Assembly (NCBI GenBank): GCA_947359465.1
Contig: OX375873.1
Location: forward strand, 42,566,437 to 42,630,436
Direction of reading: 5' to 3'
Length of the DNA stretch: 64,000 nucleotides
Source of the DNA: Metellina segmentata
Lineage: Eukaryota > Arthropoda > Arachnida > Araneae > Tetragnathidae
Both the position numbers and the translations under genes were made by a program. Under the pieces are notes generated by a model, which searched no databases, was not told the origin of the DNA, and saw only the letters and a list, made by a program, of their open reading frames with translations. Below, one piece after another: positions 22,358 through 32,014 of the stretch. The number at the start of each line of letters is the position of its first letter. The stretch's first letter is position 1.

Positions 22358-22815
22358 AATTACTTAATTCGAAGTAAAATATCCGATTCCAAAGCCGGTT
22401 TAGTTCAATCAGTACATAATATGTTCTAAACGTTGCTTACAATATTTTTTAAACTTTAAAAACAACGTATCAGCATTATACACCCATCCGTAAGACAGTT
22501 AGAAGATATAACACACAACTGACAGTTTACATTACACACATGAAATACAAATACTTATACTATGTGTATCAAACAAGTCTTTTAATCCGTATCCAATGCG
22601 AGTGGATATAGGAGCCGAAATCCAATAAATTTTACCAATACGGAACTTGGCACACATCAGAAAACAAAAAGGCCATTTTATTCGAATTCCACTCAAATAC
22701 TCATTTTTTAATTCGTCGGAATTCCAAAGTACGGTTAAGATGAAAATAAAAGTACCGAAAAACACGAGTTTGAAAAGTGGCACGTGCAATAAAAATTAAA
22801 GAAATAAATTAAAAT
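22358..22815. repeat. 456-bp direct duplication, copy 1
   Basis: It is nearly identical to 24036-24492; I count about ten differences including one single-base indel. It is not a known LTR (no TG...CA ends) and does not recur elsewhere in the window. A Helitron begins 8 bp beyond its right edge. A minus-strand frame with a hydrophobic N-terminus (MHVPLFKLVFFGTFIFILTVLW...) spans much of it. Confidence 0.88.
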
Positions 22816-22822
22816 AGTTTCA

Positions 22823-23354
22823 TCTATATATATAATTCTCTTACGTGGCACGCAAAAAAGACGTTATTTGTTTTACGCGTTTTGGCAACACTGTACGATT
22901 GTTTGTTTACCACGAAGTCTCGCGCATCAATTGAATTTATAGCGTTATCGAATGAAATTTTATTGAAAAAAAAAAAAAAAAAAGCAGTTTTAAAAAAATC
23001 AAAGAAGGCGGAGGATCTTTTCAGGGCCATTTAAAAAACGGTCCTTTTCTGGGCCAACAACTATAGTTCAACAAAGCAGTGCTCACATTTCGAGTCAAAA
23101 TTTTCTCAAGGTTTTCATTAGAATTCTGATTTTAGAGGTACTGTGTGTGTGTGTGTGTATACATCTATTCTGTAATACACCAAATTTAGATTTGAAAAAC
23201 ATTTTTTTGGAATATGATATTTTGTAAACAATCCCTTCTGCTAGGACACGTGTCTTCATTGAGGCGAGCGAAGCGAGCATATGCGCCAATAATGCTTGCG
23301 AAGCAATCCTCCGGGGGTTGGCGAGCGTCAGCGAGCAGGCGGCGGGCCCCCTAG
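22823..23354 (+). mobile_element. Non-autonomous Helitron, type B
   Basis: The 532-bp element runs from A|TCTATATATATAATTCTC to a 3' terminus rich in GCGAGCGAAGCGAGC-like palindromes. That terminus includes GTTGGCGAGCGTCAGCGAGC and ends in a GC hairpin followed by CTAG|T. It carries a 17-A run, a (GT)n microsatellite at about 23141-23158 and two histone-like stem-loops near 23013-23055. There is no helicase gene. Confidence 0.82.
23013..23055 (+). other. Two histone-type 3' stem-loop look-alikes
   Basis: GGATCTTTTCAGGGCC (23013-23028) and GGTCCTTTTCTGGGCC (23040-23055) both resemble the canonical histone mRNA terminator GGYCTTTTCAGRCC class: 6-bp stem, TTTC loop. The second is followed by AACAACTA as in histone 3' ends. 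Each has one mismatched pair. A Lys/Ala-rich frame lies just upstream (23 or so codons including KKSKKAE). It may be a captured histone 3' end or coincidence. Confidence 0.4.
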
Positions 23355-23814
23355 TAAGTATAAAATAAATTTAACAGTTATTACAATGCTAATAGCATCT
23401 TGCACAAGCACAAAAATATAATAAATCATAACAAAAGACTTCCCATAAATTGGTGTTGTTGTTTTTTGAAGCATGTTTGAATGGAATACCACTTTTACAC
23501 ATTAATATAAAAGATTTATTGACATTGATTTGTTAGAAATGAAACTCTCAAAACAAAAGCAGTAAATGAATGCTTGCATAGTGATAGATTAATATACACG
23601 ATTTCTAACCAAAATAAATAAGTATAGTAAATGCAGTATAGCAAGTATAAAAAACCTGTCTTCAGAAGAGATGCAATATTTTTACGCCTATGAGTACAAA
23701 TATGAAATGTTTCAAAATGATAATCGAAGGTGCAGGCTCAGATAAGAAGTTAATTGATAATCATTTTTTATAAAAAAATTTTGCTTTAAGTGAACGTCAT
23801 CTTACCGTGGTTAA

Positions 23815-23925
23815 AAAGTACGAGGTGTTGTCCTCGGATCTTTCCTTACAGTATTAATCCCGGACCATCGCCCGTTGTGTTGCTCCAGTGCGACGTTAAT
23901 ACAACTACCTACCATTTCTATTGGT
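23815..23925 (+). repeat. SINE family S, 3' body fragment
   Basis: It contains ACGAGGTGTTGTCCTCGGAT, a CCCGGACCATCGCCCGTTG block and TGCTCCAGTGCGACGTTAAT, ending in a CTACC tail. The head is missing. Confidence 0.8.
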
Positions 23926-24035
23926 AATTATCGTATGTGTGTGTGTTCTGCAACCTGCAGTTTCCCTGCAAGATTTCTAACACGTTTTGAACTTGACCAA
24001 TGGAATCTTTTTAGAATTCTTTCCATAAATCGAAA

Positions 24036-24492
24036 ATTACTTAATTCGAAGTAAAATATCCGATTCCAAAGCCGTTTTAGTTCAATCAGTACATAATATG
24101 TTCTAAACGTTGCTTACAATATTTTTTAAACTTTAAAAACAACGTATCAGCATTATACACCCGTCCGTAAGACAGTTAGAAGATATAACACACAACTGAT
24201 AGTTTACATCACACATATGAAATACAAATACTATACTATGTGTATCAAACAAGTCTTTTAATCCGTATCCAATGCGAGTGGATATAGGAGCCGAGATCCA
24301 ATAAATTTTACCAATACGGAACTTGGCACACATCAGAAAACAAAAAGGCCATTTTATTCGAATTCCACTCAAATACTCATTTTTTAATTCGTCGGAATTC
24401 CAAAGTACGGTTAAGGTGAAAATAAAAGTACCGAAAAACACGAATTTGAAAAGTTGCACGTGCAATAAAAATTAAAGAAATAAATTAAAATG
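24036..24492. repeat. 456-bp direct duplication, copy 2
   Basis: This is the partner of 22358-22815 in the same orientation, 1,678 bp downstream. The minus-strand frame (24133-24465) starts MHVQLFKFVFFGTFIFTLTVLW and is longer than in copy 1 because of the single-base indel near 24232. Several differences change the residue, so I see no sign of selection on that frame. It may be a short membrane-anchored exon, but I do not recognise it. Confidence 0.88.
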
Positions 24493-25589
24493 AAACTAAT
24501 CGCGCTTTCGAACTCGCATACTCCAACAAAACTGTCCATTGTCCATTCCTTACATGTTAGCTGCATATGTGCAACCTTTAACAAGTTGTTCCTTCATCGC
24601 TAAAACCTTTGTCCAAAAGAACGTCCTTGGTCAGAAATAGAAAATAATTTGATGACCCAGTCTTCTTTCTCCCGGTTCCACAAATGCTGTTAGGTTAAAG
24701 GACGGCTTTTTTATTAGACTGTTTCTTTACTGCTGAAGTATTTAATCACGTATTTTACAAGTGTGATTCACGAAAAAGATTTTCTCTGAGATAAATGGCT
24801 TCAGCTTTGACACATTTTGATTCCGAACTAATTTCCGAAAGGATTCGGGCCTCACTTTCTCCCTTAAGACATCCTTGTCCCTGATGTAAATTAGGGGAAA
24901 TATGCACAGTCAGAAACATTTTATTAAGCTGAAACAATAACATACGAAGAACAAATCAATCAATAAAAAAAAAATTCGGAAAATTTTTTGTGAAAATATA
25001 TTGGAGGTATACTATTTATGTCTTTCGGCTACCCCTATTTTATTTAATTGTTCTTTCCCTACTGAAAAATAACCAATTTACAAACATAAAATATGTGATT
25101 CAAAAAAATGAAAAAAAGACACATTAATGCTGTTAGATGAGCTCAAACGAAAGCTCATTGAAGAGCAAAACAAAGCCCTTCATTGAATCATATAACTAAC
25201 GAATTAAAAATACTAAAAACTATATCAACTTCAGAGACAGAATTATTCAGTTCAAAAATCTATCCATAGCAAAATTCTTACATTCACTCTTTTTTTAAAC
25301 TTGTTTTAAAACAATTTAGTTTTCGACTACGTGGAAAAGTGCACGCCCAGTTTTTCACTCAAGAATGGCCCTGACTGTTTACGAATATTTTTAATATTTA
25401 TGTTTTCGAAGTAAAATTACCATTTTATTTCAAAACGAAACTGAAAGTTTCTCTCTCCCCGCCTTCAGTTGCGCAGAATGCGTCGAAAAACCGAAACCGG
25501 CTTTCTCGTTTCACGGTTCCTCCGCGCGAGGCCGCTCGCGTCGCCTTGGCGCAGTGGTCACGTGCATGAAGCGCTGCGGGATTGATCCG
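24493..25589. other. Upstream region of the GAS2-like exon
   Basis: 24493-25420 is AT-rich without recognised repeats or exons. GC content rises sharply from about 25460, with several CpGs (CGCGCGAGGCCGCTCGCG near 25530). This could be GC-rich leader or exon-flanking sequence of the GAS2-like gene. No TATA box or initiator can be assigned confidently. Confidence 0.4.
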
Positions 25590-25610
25590 CAACTTCTCTC
25601 TCTCTGTTAG
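25590..25610 (+). other. Splice acceptor of the GAS2-like exon
   Basis: A run of CT dinucleotides ending in GTTAG lies three bases upstream of the ATG. This is the pyrimidine tract plus AG expected of a 3' splice site. It implies a non-coding leader exon further upstream, which I could not identify. Alternatively it is simply pyrimidine-rich 5'UTR. The GC-rich stretch 25470-25590 just before it could instead be transcribed leader. Confidence 0.6.
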
Positions 25611-26315
25611 TCGATGGCCGTGTTCGAAGAGGACGAGGGCGGGCGGAGGCCTAGGCCTTTCCGTCCGTTCCGCACCCACGAGGAGTATCTGTACGCAATG
25701 AAGGAAGACTTGGCCGAGTGGTTGCAGGCCCTGTACGACCTGCCGGTCACCGCCGACGACTTCATGGATCGCCTGGAGACGGGGGTCGTCCTGTGCCGGC
25801 ACGCCAACCGCGTGATCGCCGTTGCCAAGCGGCGGGGACGGTCCCTCTCCGAGTGCCGGGAGGTGGTGTTCCGGCCCGAGGTGCAGCCGGGCACGTTCCA
25901 CGCCCGCGACAACGTGCACAACTTCATCGCCTTCTGCCGGGGCGGCCTCCGCATCAAAGAGTGCCTGCTCTTCGAGACAGACGACCTGGTGATGCGCAAG
26001 AACGAGAAGAACGTGGTGCTGTGCCTGCTGGAAGTGGCACGCCGCGGCACCAAGTTCGGCATGCCGGCGCCGCTGCTGGTGCAGATGGAGCGCGAGATCG
26101 ACGCTGAGATCGCAGCCTCCGCCGCGCAGCGAGACGCCGACGTCGACGGCAGCAACCGGACGACGCCCCCTTCATCCCTGTCCCTGAGGGGCGACTCCGA
26201 CGAGGGACACGAGGCGGACGACGATTCCGAGTCCGAGCCCCTGGCGACGCCCCGGCAACCGCACGGCCCGCAACAACAGATTGTCACCAACGATCTCCGA
26301 TCCCTGCACGAACGG
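25611..26315 (+). CDS. GAS2-like protein (pickled eggs/GAS2L family), first coding exon with CH domain
   Basis: The ATG at 25614 opens a 234-codon reading frame up to a phase-0 donor. Residues about 25-145 form a type-3 calponin-homology domain of the GAS2 kind. Visible hallmarks are YLYAMKEDLAEWLQ, the DDFMDRLETGVVLC helix, FHARDNVHNFIAFCR, CLLFETDDLV and VVLCLLEVARRGTKFG. The tail after about residue 165 is acidic, Ser/Pro rich and low complexity. GAS2-family proteins join actin (CH) to microtubules (GAR) in the cytoplasm. The exon ends in ...SLHER at a G|GTGAGTG donor (26315/26316), just where the GAR domain normally starts. Without splicing, the frame runs into a stop at 26424-26426. An in-frame TAG at 25608-25610 doubles as the acceptor AG, so 25614 is the first usable ATG. 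The exon is roughly 65% GC in an AT-rich setting, and the opposite-strand frames are shadows. Family membership is very likely; which paralogue it is remains uncertain. Confidence 0.93.
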
Positions 26316-26321
26316 GTGAGT
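26313..26321 (+). other. Splice donor of the GAS2-like exon
   Basis: CGG|GTGAGT matches the donor consensus and keeps the reading frame at phase 0 after Arg-234. Protein similarity stops here: the following codons up to 26426 read VSDNVPFLFLEI..., which does not resemble the GAR domain. The donor is therefore preferred over read-through. Confidence 0.8.
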
Positions 26322-26677
26322 GACAATGTTCCCTTCCTTTTTCTTGAGATAATACCGCTTCTCCCAAGTCACGTTTCCTCTCTCTCGCCGAAAGGAGAGA
26401 AGCCCTGCCGATTCCTTCTTCGGTAGAAGCCCCTGTCGAGTAGTGAGCCCAGCGCATGCTCCCACGAAGCGGAGAAGCGACATTTACACCATTAGAAACA
26501 AACGTACCAAACGCGAAGATTTTCCTTCACCAAAACATACCAAGAATCATAAACTCTATTTCTTTGTCGCGATTGCTGAGTAGTGTAGTATGGCTTTTAC
26601 TCCACAACACACGAAATCACAAAATAATCACATTCATTGTTTAAGAGAATCCATGTATTTCAACTTTAACGAAGATT

Positions 26678-27015
26678 CTAGTGTTCTTTTCTCGAGAATA
26701 GAACCCTTTGTATGGATTCTATTGCTCATTTCCTTAGAATAGAACACTTTGGAAAGATTTTATTGTTAATTTTCTAATTAAAGAAACCTTTGGAAAGTTT
26801 TTATTGGTCAAGGTCAAACTTCGATGCTTGGAATAGAATATTTTGGAATGCTTCTATTGTTCCTTTACCGATAACCCTTTGGAAAGATTCTATTGTTTTC
26901 TCGGGAATATAACCCATTGGATAGATTCTATGTTTCCTTTCCCCAAAAAATGTTATCTTTTCGAAAGAATCTATTTCTCCTTTGCTTAAAATAGTATCAT
27001 CTGGAAAGATTTTAT
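26678..27015. repeat. Degenerate ~45-bp minisatellite in the GAS2-like intron
   Basis: About seven or eight imperfect copies follow one another. Each contains a form of GAATAGAACCCTTTGGAAAG, then ATTCTATTGTTC and a pyrimidine stretch. Copies have drifted by substitutions and small indels. The array keeps one minus-strand frame open for about 72 codons because of its periodicity; I do not regard this as a gene. Confidence 0.75.
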
Positions 27016-27579
27016 TCATTGGTCAAAAGGATCAAAATTTGGCAAGAAGTAGGGCAGAAATCATTGCAGGTTGCTTGCAAGGTGAAATTATGTGTGAACC
27101 CCTTAGAGGGTTAATTTAATTTTTGTATCAGTTGATCAAGGTGAGATATGTTTATTTCGTTTATAATCTAGCATCTTACTCCACTTGTAAAGTTACTGTT
27201 AACCTAAGCAGAATATATTTCCTTAAAACCAAAAAATAACTCTGTAATGACAAAAACGTGACGGGGGAAATGTGATATTCTGTTATCATGAAAAAGTACG
27301 ATAAATATGTTTTGGAAATCATCAGTAATACTACAGTTCCATCTATTTGACATTGCAAGGAGACTCGATGGTTTAAAAAGATGGAATTTAAACCTCTGGC
27401 ATTGAGAAGGTTAGGAAAATTATAGTTCATAATTGACCAAAATTATACAGACTTGTAGCTTGTAATGAGAGCGATAAAAATTTGACATTTTTATTTAAAC
27501 TACGGATCTGCGAGAAAAGGTGAAATATAAACGGCACTGTCTCGTCGAAAACGGTAAGCATGGGCAGCCTACCTAATTG

Positions 27580-27700
27580 GTAATGTTTTAATTAACGTCG
27601 TACTAGAGCAACACAACGGGCTATTAACGACGGTCCGGGATCAACCCCGTAAGGGAAAGATCAGAGGACAACACTACGTAACTTTGAACCACGGTCAGAT
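27580..27700 (-). repeat. SINE family S, 3' body fragment
   Basis: The inverted body includes TTAACGTCGTACTAGAGCAA, GGGCTATTAACGACGGTCC, GGAAAGATCAGAGGAC and TTGAACCACGGTCAGATGAC. It lies within AT-rich sequence downstream of the GAS2-like exon. The head is absent. Confidence 0.82.
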
Positions 27701-29352
27701 GACGACTTACCTAATTGAGTAATTAATTTAATTTTTCTATTAATTGATGAACGTGGAACATGTTAATTTCTCGTATACCCTCTAGTATCCCTTATAAATA
27801 AAGCCGTTATTTTCAACTCCATTTGTATAAGTGCTGTGGCCCATATGTTAAAGCTTACACTTCATATTCATGAACCTAATCAAGATATTTGTCAACCAAA
27901 TAAGGTACTTTGTTTTTGAAATAGTTGAAAGCAAAAATAAATGTTCTGTTTAATTAACTTCAAAACCCGTTATTTCTAAATGGAGAGACACTGTTTTTAA
28001 AATAACGCCTTTCATATAGTTATCAGTAGAATTATTTGTTGGAACTAAACGCCTGTTCTTACGTAATCCTTCAAGGCTAGAGCTACTACTCGCGTTATAT
28101 CATTATCCGTAATTAAGAAAAACCAGAAACTGTTTCTTATTTCCTCCTTAAACTTAGGTCCAGACTTTTTGTTTTCTCATTTTTAGGAGGCTGATATGTC
28201 TGTATCTTCTATTAATATGTTTCACTAAATCGTTTTCTGTCTCATGAATTCATTTTTCTAATTACTTAGTTCTCCTTTCCAATTGCATAGCATTTTAATT
28301 GAACTGTTTCATTCTTATGAAGACAGGTTTCGATTCAGTAAATTGATAAATTTAAGAATAATATATCTATTACCGAAACACTTGCTTTACTTTTGATGTT
28401 ATTTGGAAAAAATAGTTATTAAAATACTTTCACTTTTCCAATGTTCGACAGAATTCTCCCATTGGACAATCACGTTTTAATTTTACCGATCAGTAATTTT
28501 ACGAGTGTAAACCTATGAGTAATATCCATTCGGATCACTGTTGATAGTTTGGTTCGTCAAAACATTCGTTCTCTTTCATGCATTAAAACCAATCCGATTG
28601 TTTATTGAACTATATAAACTAAATCGAACATCGAAAACCGAGGTAACCATTAGGGATTTACTTGTCCTCATCTATGATTTTCATTTCACTGTTTTAATGT
28701 AAAAAAAAAGAAGACTCCGAACGGTTTTTCAAATCGTATTTTCTACGCCGGTAATCCACGCGCGAACAACCTTATTTACCTGCTTACTGGTGCGGATATC
28801 TTTTGACACTCGTACAGCCATCTTGACTAAAACTAAAGGGAAACAAGATAAGGCAACGGAGATAAAGTAAAATCTTTTGTTGTTTAAAGCTATTCTCTTT
28901 TGCCTCGTATACTTGATAAACTTATAGACCGTTACCAGCAAATTCTGTTTTGACGTCTAAAATAAATTGCTATAGGAAACTTAGCGAATCTAAACTGGAA
29001 AAGTTTCCTGATCTCTAAGAACCGTGTGAAAAAAAGTAATTGTTTCGTGTTTCTAGGGTTGTATGTGAATATCAAAAGGTTTAGTGGGGTATAAATATCA
29101 TCATTTACATAAGTTTCGGATTTGATAGATATTTCTAACGTACAAATAACCTGAAATGTCGCGGATTCTGAGTTATTGCTTAAAAATTTGTCACCTGCTT
29201 TCTGCATGGGTTTTTCTCTCATAGTTTTCATAGTCGCATCTTACTTCCCGTTCATCAACATACCCTTCGGACATTTAAAAAATAATAATTGCTTAAGAAA
29301 TAATGTAAGTTTTATTTCATATGTACTGTACATTTCGTCTTGGTTTTTTATA
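27701..29352. other. AT-rich non-coding stretch
   Basis: Short frames only (70-99 codons on the minus strand around 28729-29231), with no motifs I recognise and no repeat termini. Confidence 0.45.
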
Positions 29353-29700
29353 TCTAATATTATAAAAGGATGTATTTGTTCCTTGCATTCAAAGTCCTGA
29401 CGAATCTGGCACTTACATTAATGGGATTTGGCACACAGGTAGTGCACATTTTTTTGCAATTTTAGGGTCGGGGCCAAATGTAAAATTCAATCTAGAACAT
29501 TTTTAAATGAATTTGATGAGAAATTTAATTATTATTGTTTTCTTAAAAATGGCAACAGCATAAAGATAATGACAATTTCTAAATTTATTTTTTACGTTTT
29601 CATTTTGCTCGTAGGAATGATTTTCCAGCAGACGATAAAAAACACAGTTTTAACTTTAGTTATGTAGTTCTTTTTTCTATCTCCTAGTATCTGCTAAAAT
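29353..29700 (+). mobile_element. Helitron type A, 5' end, 3'-truncated
   Basis: A|TCTAATATTATAAAAGGATG leads into TCCTGACGAATCTGGCACTT and GATTTGGCACACAGGTAGT, the type-A 5' signature. A block near 29625-29680 (GGAATGATTTTCCAGCAGAC) is shared with the inverted copy at 8272-9270. No CTAG terminus with the family hairpin is visible, so the 3' limit is a guess. Confidence 0.65.
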
Positions 29701-30459
29701 CATTTGCTGATTTAGAACTCAGGTCTGTTCACCCATGAAAATCTTAATAACGTTTTTGTCAGTTTTTTATTATATAGCTATTATCAGGCTAACGATATGA
29801 AATGTGCATCCAAAAATCCAAAACGTTTTCGAAAATTGTTCGGTGCAAATATTCAAGAATCGATTGAGAGACTTCAAATGGAGACGTGTGACAAACGTTT
29901 TCAGAAATACCCGAAATGATTAATACCGCATTGAAACACAAAGACTGAGTCACTGCTTGCATGCGTCACGAAAGGACTTGACAAATTTGGATCAGCTTAA
30001 TTATTCAAGGGGCCCAAATGCATGTAATTTGTTTAATGTACCTAATCTATTTCTAAACATACACGAACACATGTTATCTTTTCACTTATCATTTCGATTT
30101 AGAATCGATTATAGAAGGCTGTTATTGGGGAGATCCATTATTGTATGGTAGTCATTCCACTGTGGGTTTGATCACTGCATTAGGAACCTGCGAGTCATTG
30201 GCTGAGCAGTTTCGATTCCAGTTGCAATAAAATTTTACTTGAGTGTGTATGTTGTGGCGTTTTTGTCACCACAGTAATACAGTGGAGTCGGACTCGACTG
30301 GTTATCTTTACAAGTTATTTATTACACTTAAAGATTTCAATTTACAAATGGAAGATTATCTACAGCTATTTACAGTGAACAATCAATGGACGAATGTTCA
30401 TAAAGAAACAACAACTTTTGAACTACTGTTTTTTTTCTTTGTCATCGGTGTTTAACTTC

Positions 30460-30914
30460 ACCGTATAGCTGTTCTCACGAGAGCTCTTCCTTCTGCCACT
30501 TCCCACAGTAGCTTCCTTCTCTCGTTTTCATTCTCCGGGGAGTCAGCCGAAATGTTGATTCTGAAGTTTTCCAATGACACCTTCAACATTAAGGGGTGTC
30601 AACTCCTCAAGTGTGATCAACTCCTCTTTGGATCTCGGAAACGTGAGAAAATGATGTGTGTGGCAGGCAAGTGCAAGAAGTCGGACATGACGACTCCACG
30701 ACAGATTTGATGTCTTTCTGATATAAGTTATCACCGAACTGTAACACTTTCTTTTTGGATGGCCGTCTGCTCCTCTCGTGAAAGCCCAAAATGATCCGAG
30801 TGTTGGAATCGTGTTTTTTCCTGATGTCACAATGTCAATTTCTTTAGATTGTATGTATGCGCTATTTTTGGTGCAACTTGTCCTAATATGTAATGTTTGC
30901 GCAATAAAAACCAA
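30460..30914 (-). other. Possible decayed coding sequence, unrecognised
   Basis: This segment is more GC-rich than its surroundings and has overlapping minus-strand frames of 123 and 60 codons. Segments such as KKKVLQFGDNLYQKDIKSVVESS and LTPLNVEGVIGKLQNQHFG lie in different frames, so a coding sequence with frameshifts is possible. I cannot assign it to any family, and it may be non-coding. It ends at the target duplication of the SINE at 30925. Confidence 0.25.
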
Positions 30915-30924
30915 CCGTAAAGTG

Positions 30925-31251
30925 GCCGACCAACCGGTATAGTGGTTAAGGTGTTAGCCTCTAGATCGGAAGGTTCCTGGTTCGAATCCGGGTCCGGGCA
31001 TGGATGTTTGTAAGCGCATGGTGTAGAGGCGGCTGGTGCACCTTAAATCTGTCGTGGCCGAAAGTCCTCACGTTGGGTTAGCGTGGAAGTTTGGAGAGTG
31101 GGGTGCCAGCTCAGGTGTTGCTTCGTCATCTGACCGTGGTTCAAAATTACGAGGTGTTGTCCTCGAATCTTTCCCTTAAGGGACTGATTCCGGACCGTCG
31201 TCAATAGCCCGTTGTGTTGCTCTAGTACGACGTTAACTAAAATTACCAATT
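30925..31251 (+). mobile_element. Full-length tRNA-derived SINE, family S
   Basis: The head has an A box (TATAGTGGTTAAGGTGTTAG) and a B box (GGTTCGAATCC), typical of a polymerase III promoter. The body has AAAGTCCTCACGTTGGG, GGAGAGTGGGGTGCCAGCTC, CTGACCGTGGTTCAAAATTA, the GTTGTCCTCGAATCTTTCCC block and TTGCTCTAGTACGACGTTAA. A perfect 15-bp target duplication (ACCAACCGTAAAGTG) lies at 30910-30924 and 31252-31266, showing target-primed retrotransposition. The 3' tail is a short ATTACC-type repeat rather than poly(A). Confidence 0.95.
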
Positions 31252-31307
31252 ACCAACCGTAAAGTGAATATAATTTATTAAAAATAACTTTATTATAAAC
31301 TATGAAT

Positions 31308-31610
31308 ACCGCGCCGCGGTCGCTTTGTTGTAAGAGCAACGGGTTAGAAACCGTAGGATTGCGAGCTCGAAACTCGGTCCAACTACACCGTCGTGCACGT
31401 AAAATCTGCTGTGGCCTCAAATGTCCTCACGTTGACATGCCGTGAAAAATTTAGCGATTGGGGTGCCATCTCAGGGTTATCTGACTGTGGTTCATATTAA
31501 CGAGGTGTTGTTTGTTCTCTGATCTTTTCCCCAGTGTGATTGATCCCGGATTCCTGCCAATAACCCTTTGTGTTACTCGAACTTAAATTAACGACCTACC
31601 TAAACATTTA
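31308..31610 (+). mobile_element. SINE with family-S body and a different tRNA head
   Basis: The head (GCCGCGGTCGCTTTGTTGTA ... GAGCTCGAAACTCGG) differs from that at 30925. The body keeps AATGTCCTCACGTTGACATG, GATTGGGGTGCCATCTCAGG, CGAGGTGTTGT and the CCAATAACCCTTTGTGTTAC block. It is more diverged than its neighbour, from which it is separated by only about 50 bp. Confidence 0.82.
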
Positions 31611-32014
31611 TGTAAATCGTACATTTTTGTTCATCCACTCTTGGTCCCATTTGTTACTTTTCTTCAATTAGATTTATTTTAATGTCAAATTTATTGAAAG
31701 GAAAATATATTTTTGATCCTCTTTACAGAACTCATTACTTAAACACATTAGAATTTAAGGAAAGCATTCAGTTTTTAACAAATTAGAAAGACAGTGACGT
31801 CAAATGAAGTATGGATTGCTAAAACGAGTTAGTATTGATTAGAAAATACAATAGCAGTAAATGCCATCTTGATTGGATACATTCGTCATTAGGAGTTATG
31901 TTTGTTTCTAATTTGATTTGTTTTTGAACAAAGAGAATTGTGTTGTCATTAGAATTTATAAACAGGAAATAGTTTCGGAATGATTAGTTTTACTGAGTCT
32001 TGACCAGGATAATC

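Noticed and set aside
22358..24492. LTR retrotransposon with two 456-bp LTRs
   Set aside because: The repeats do not start with TG or end with CA. There is no primer-binding site or polypurine tract and no gag/pol remnant between them, and a Helitron accounts for much of the interior.
25540..25592. tRNA-like boxes (TTGGCGCAGTGGT ... GGGATTGATCC) upstream of the GAS2-like ATG
   Set aside because: The boxes are too close together and no cloverleaf can be drawn. It looks like chance in a GC-rich leader.
25425..25919. Minus-strand frame of 164 codons over the GAS2-like exon
   Set aside because: It is a composition-driven shadow of the GC-rich CH exon, Arg/Pro/His-rich with no domain. The same holds for the 239-codon frame at 25607-26326, the 129-codon plus frame at 25718-26107 and the 73-codon frame at 25954-26175.
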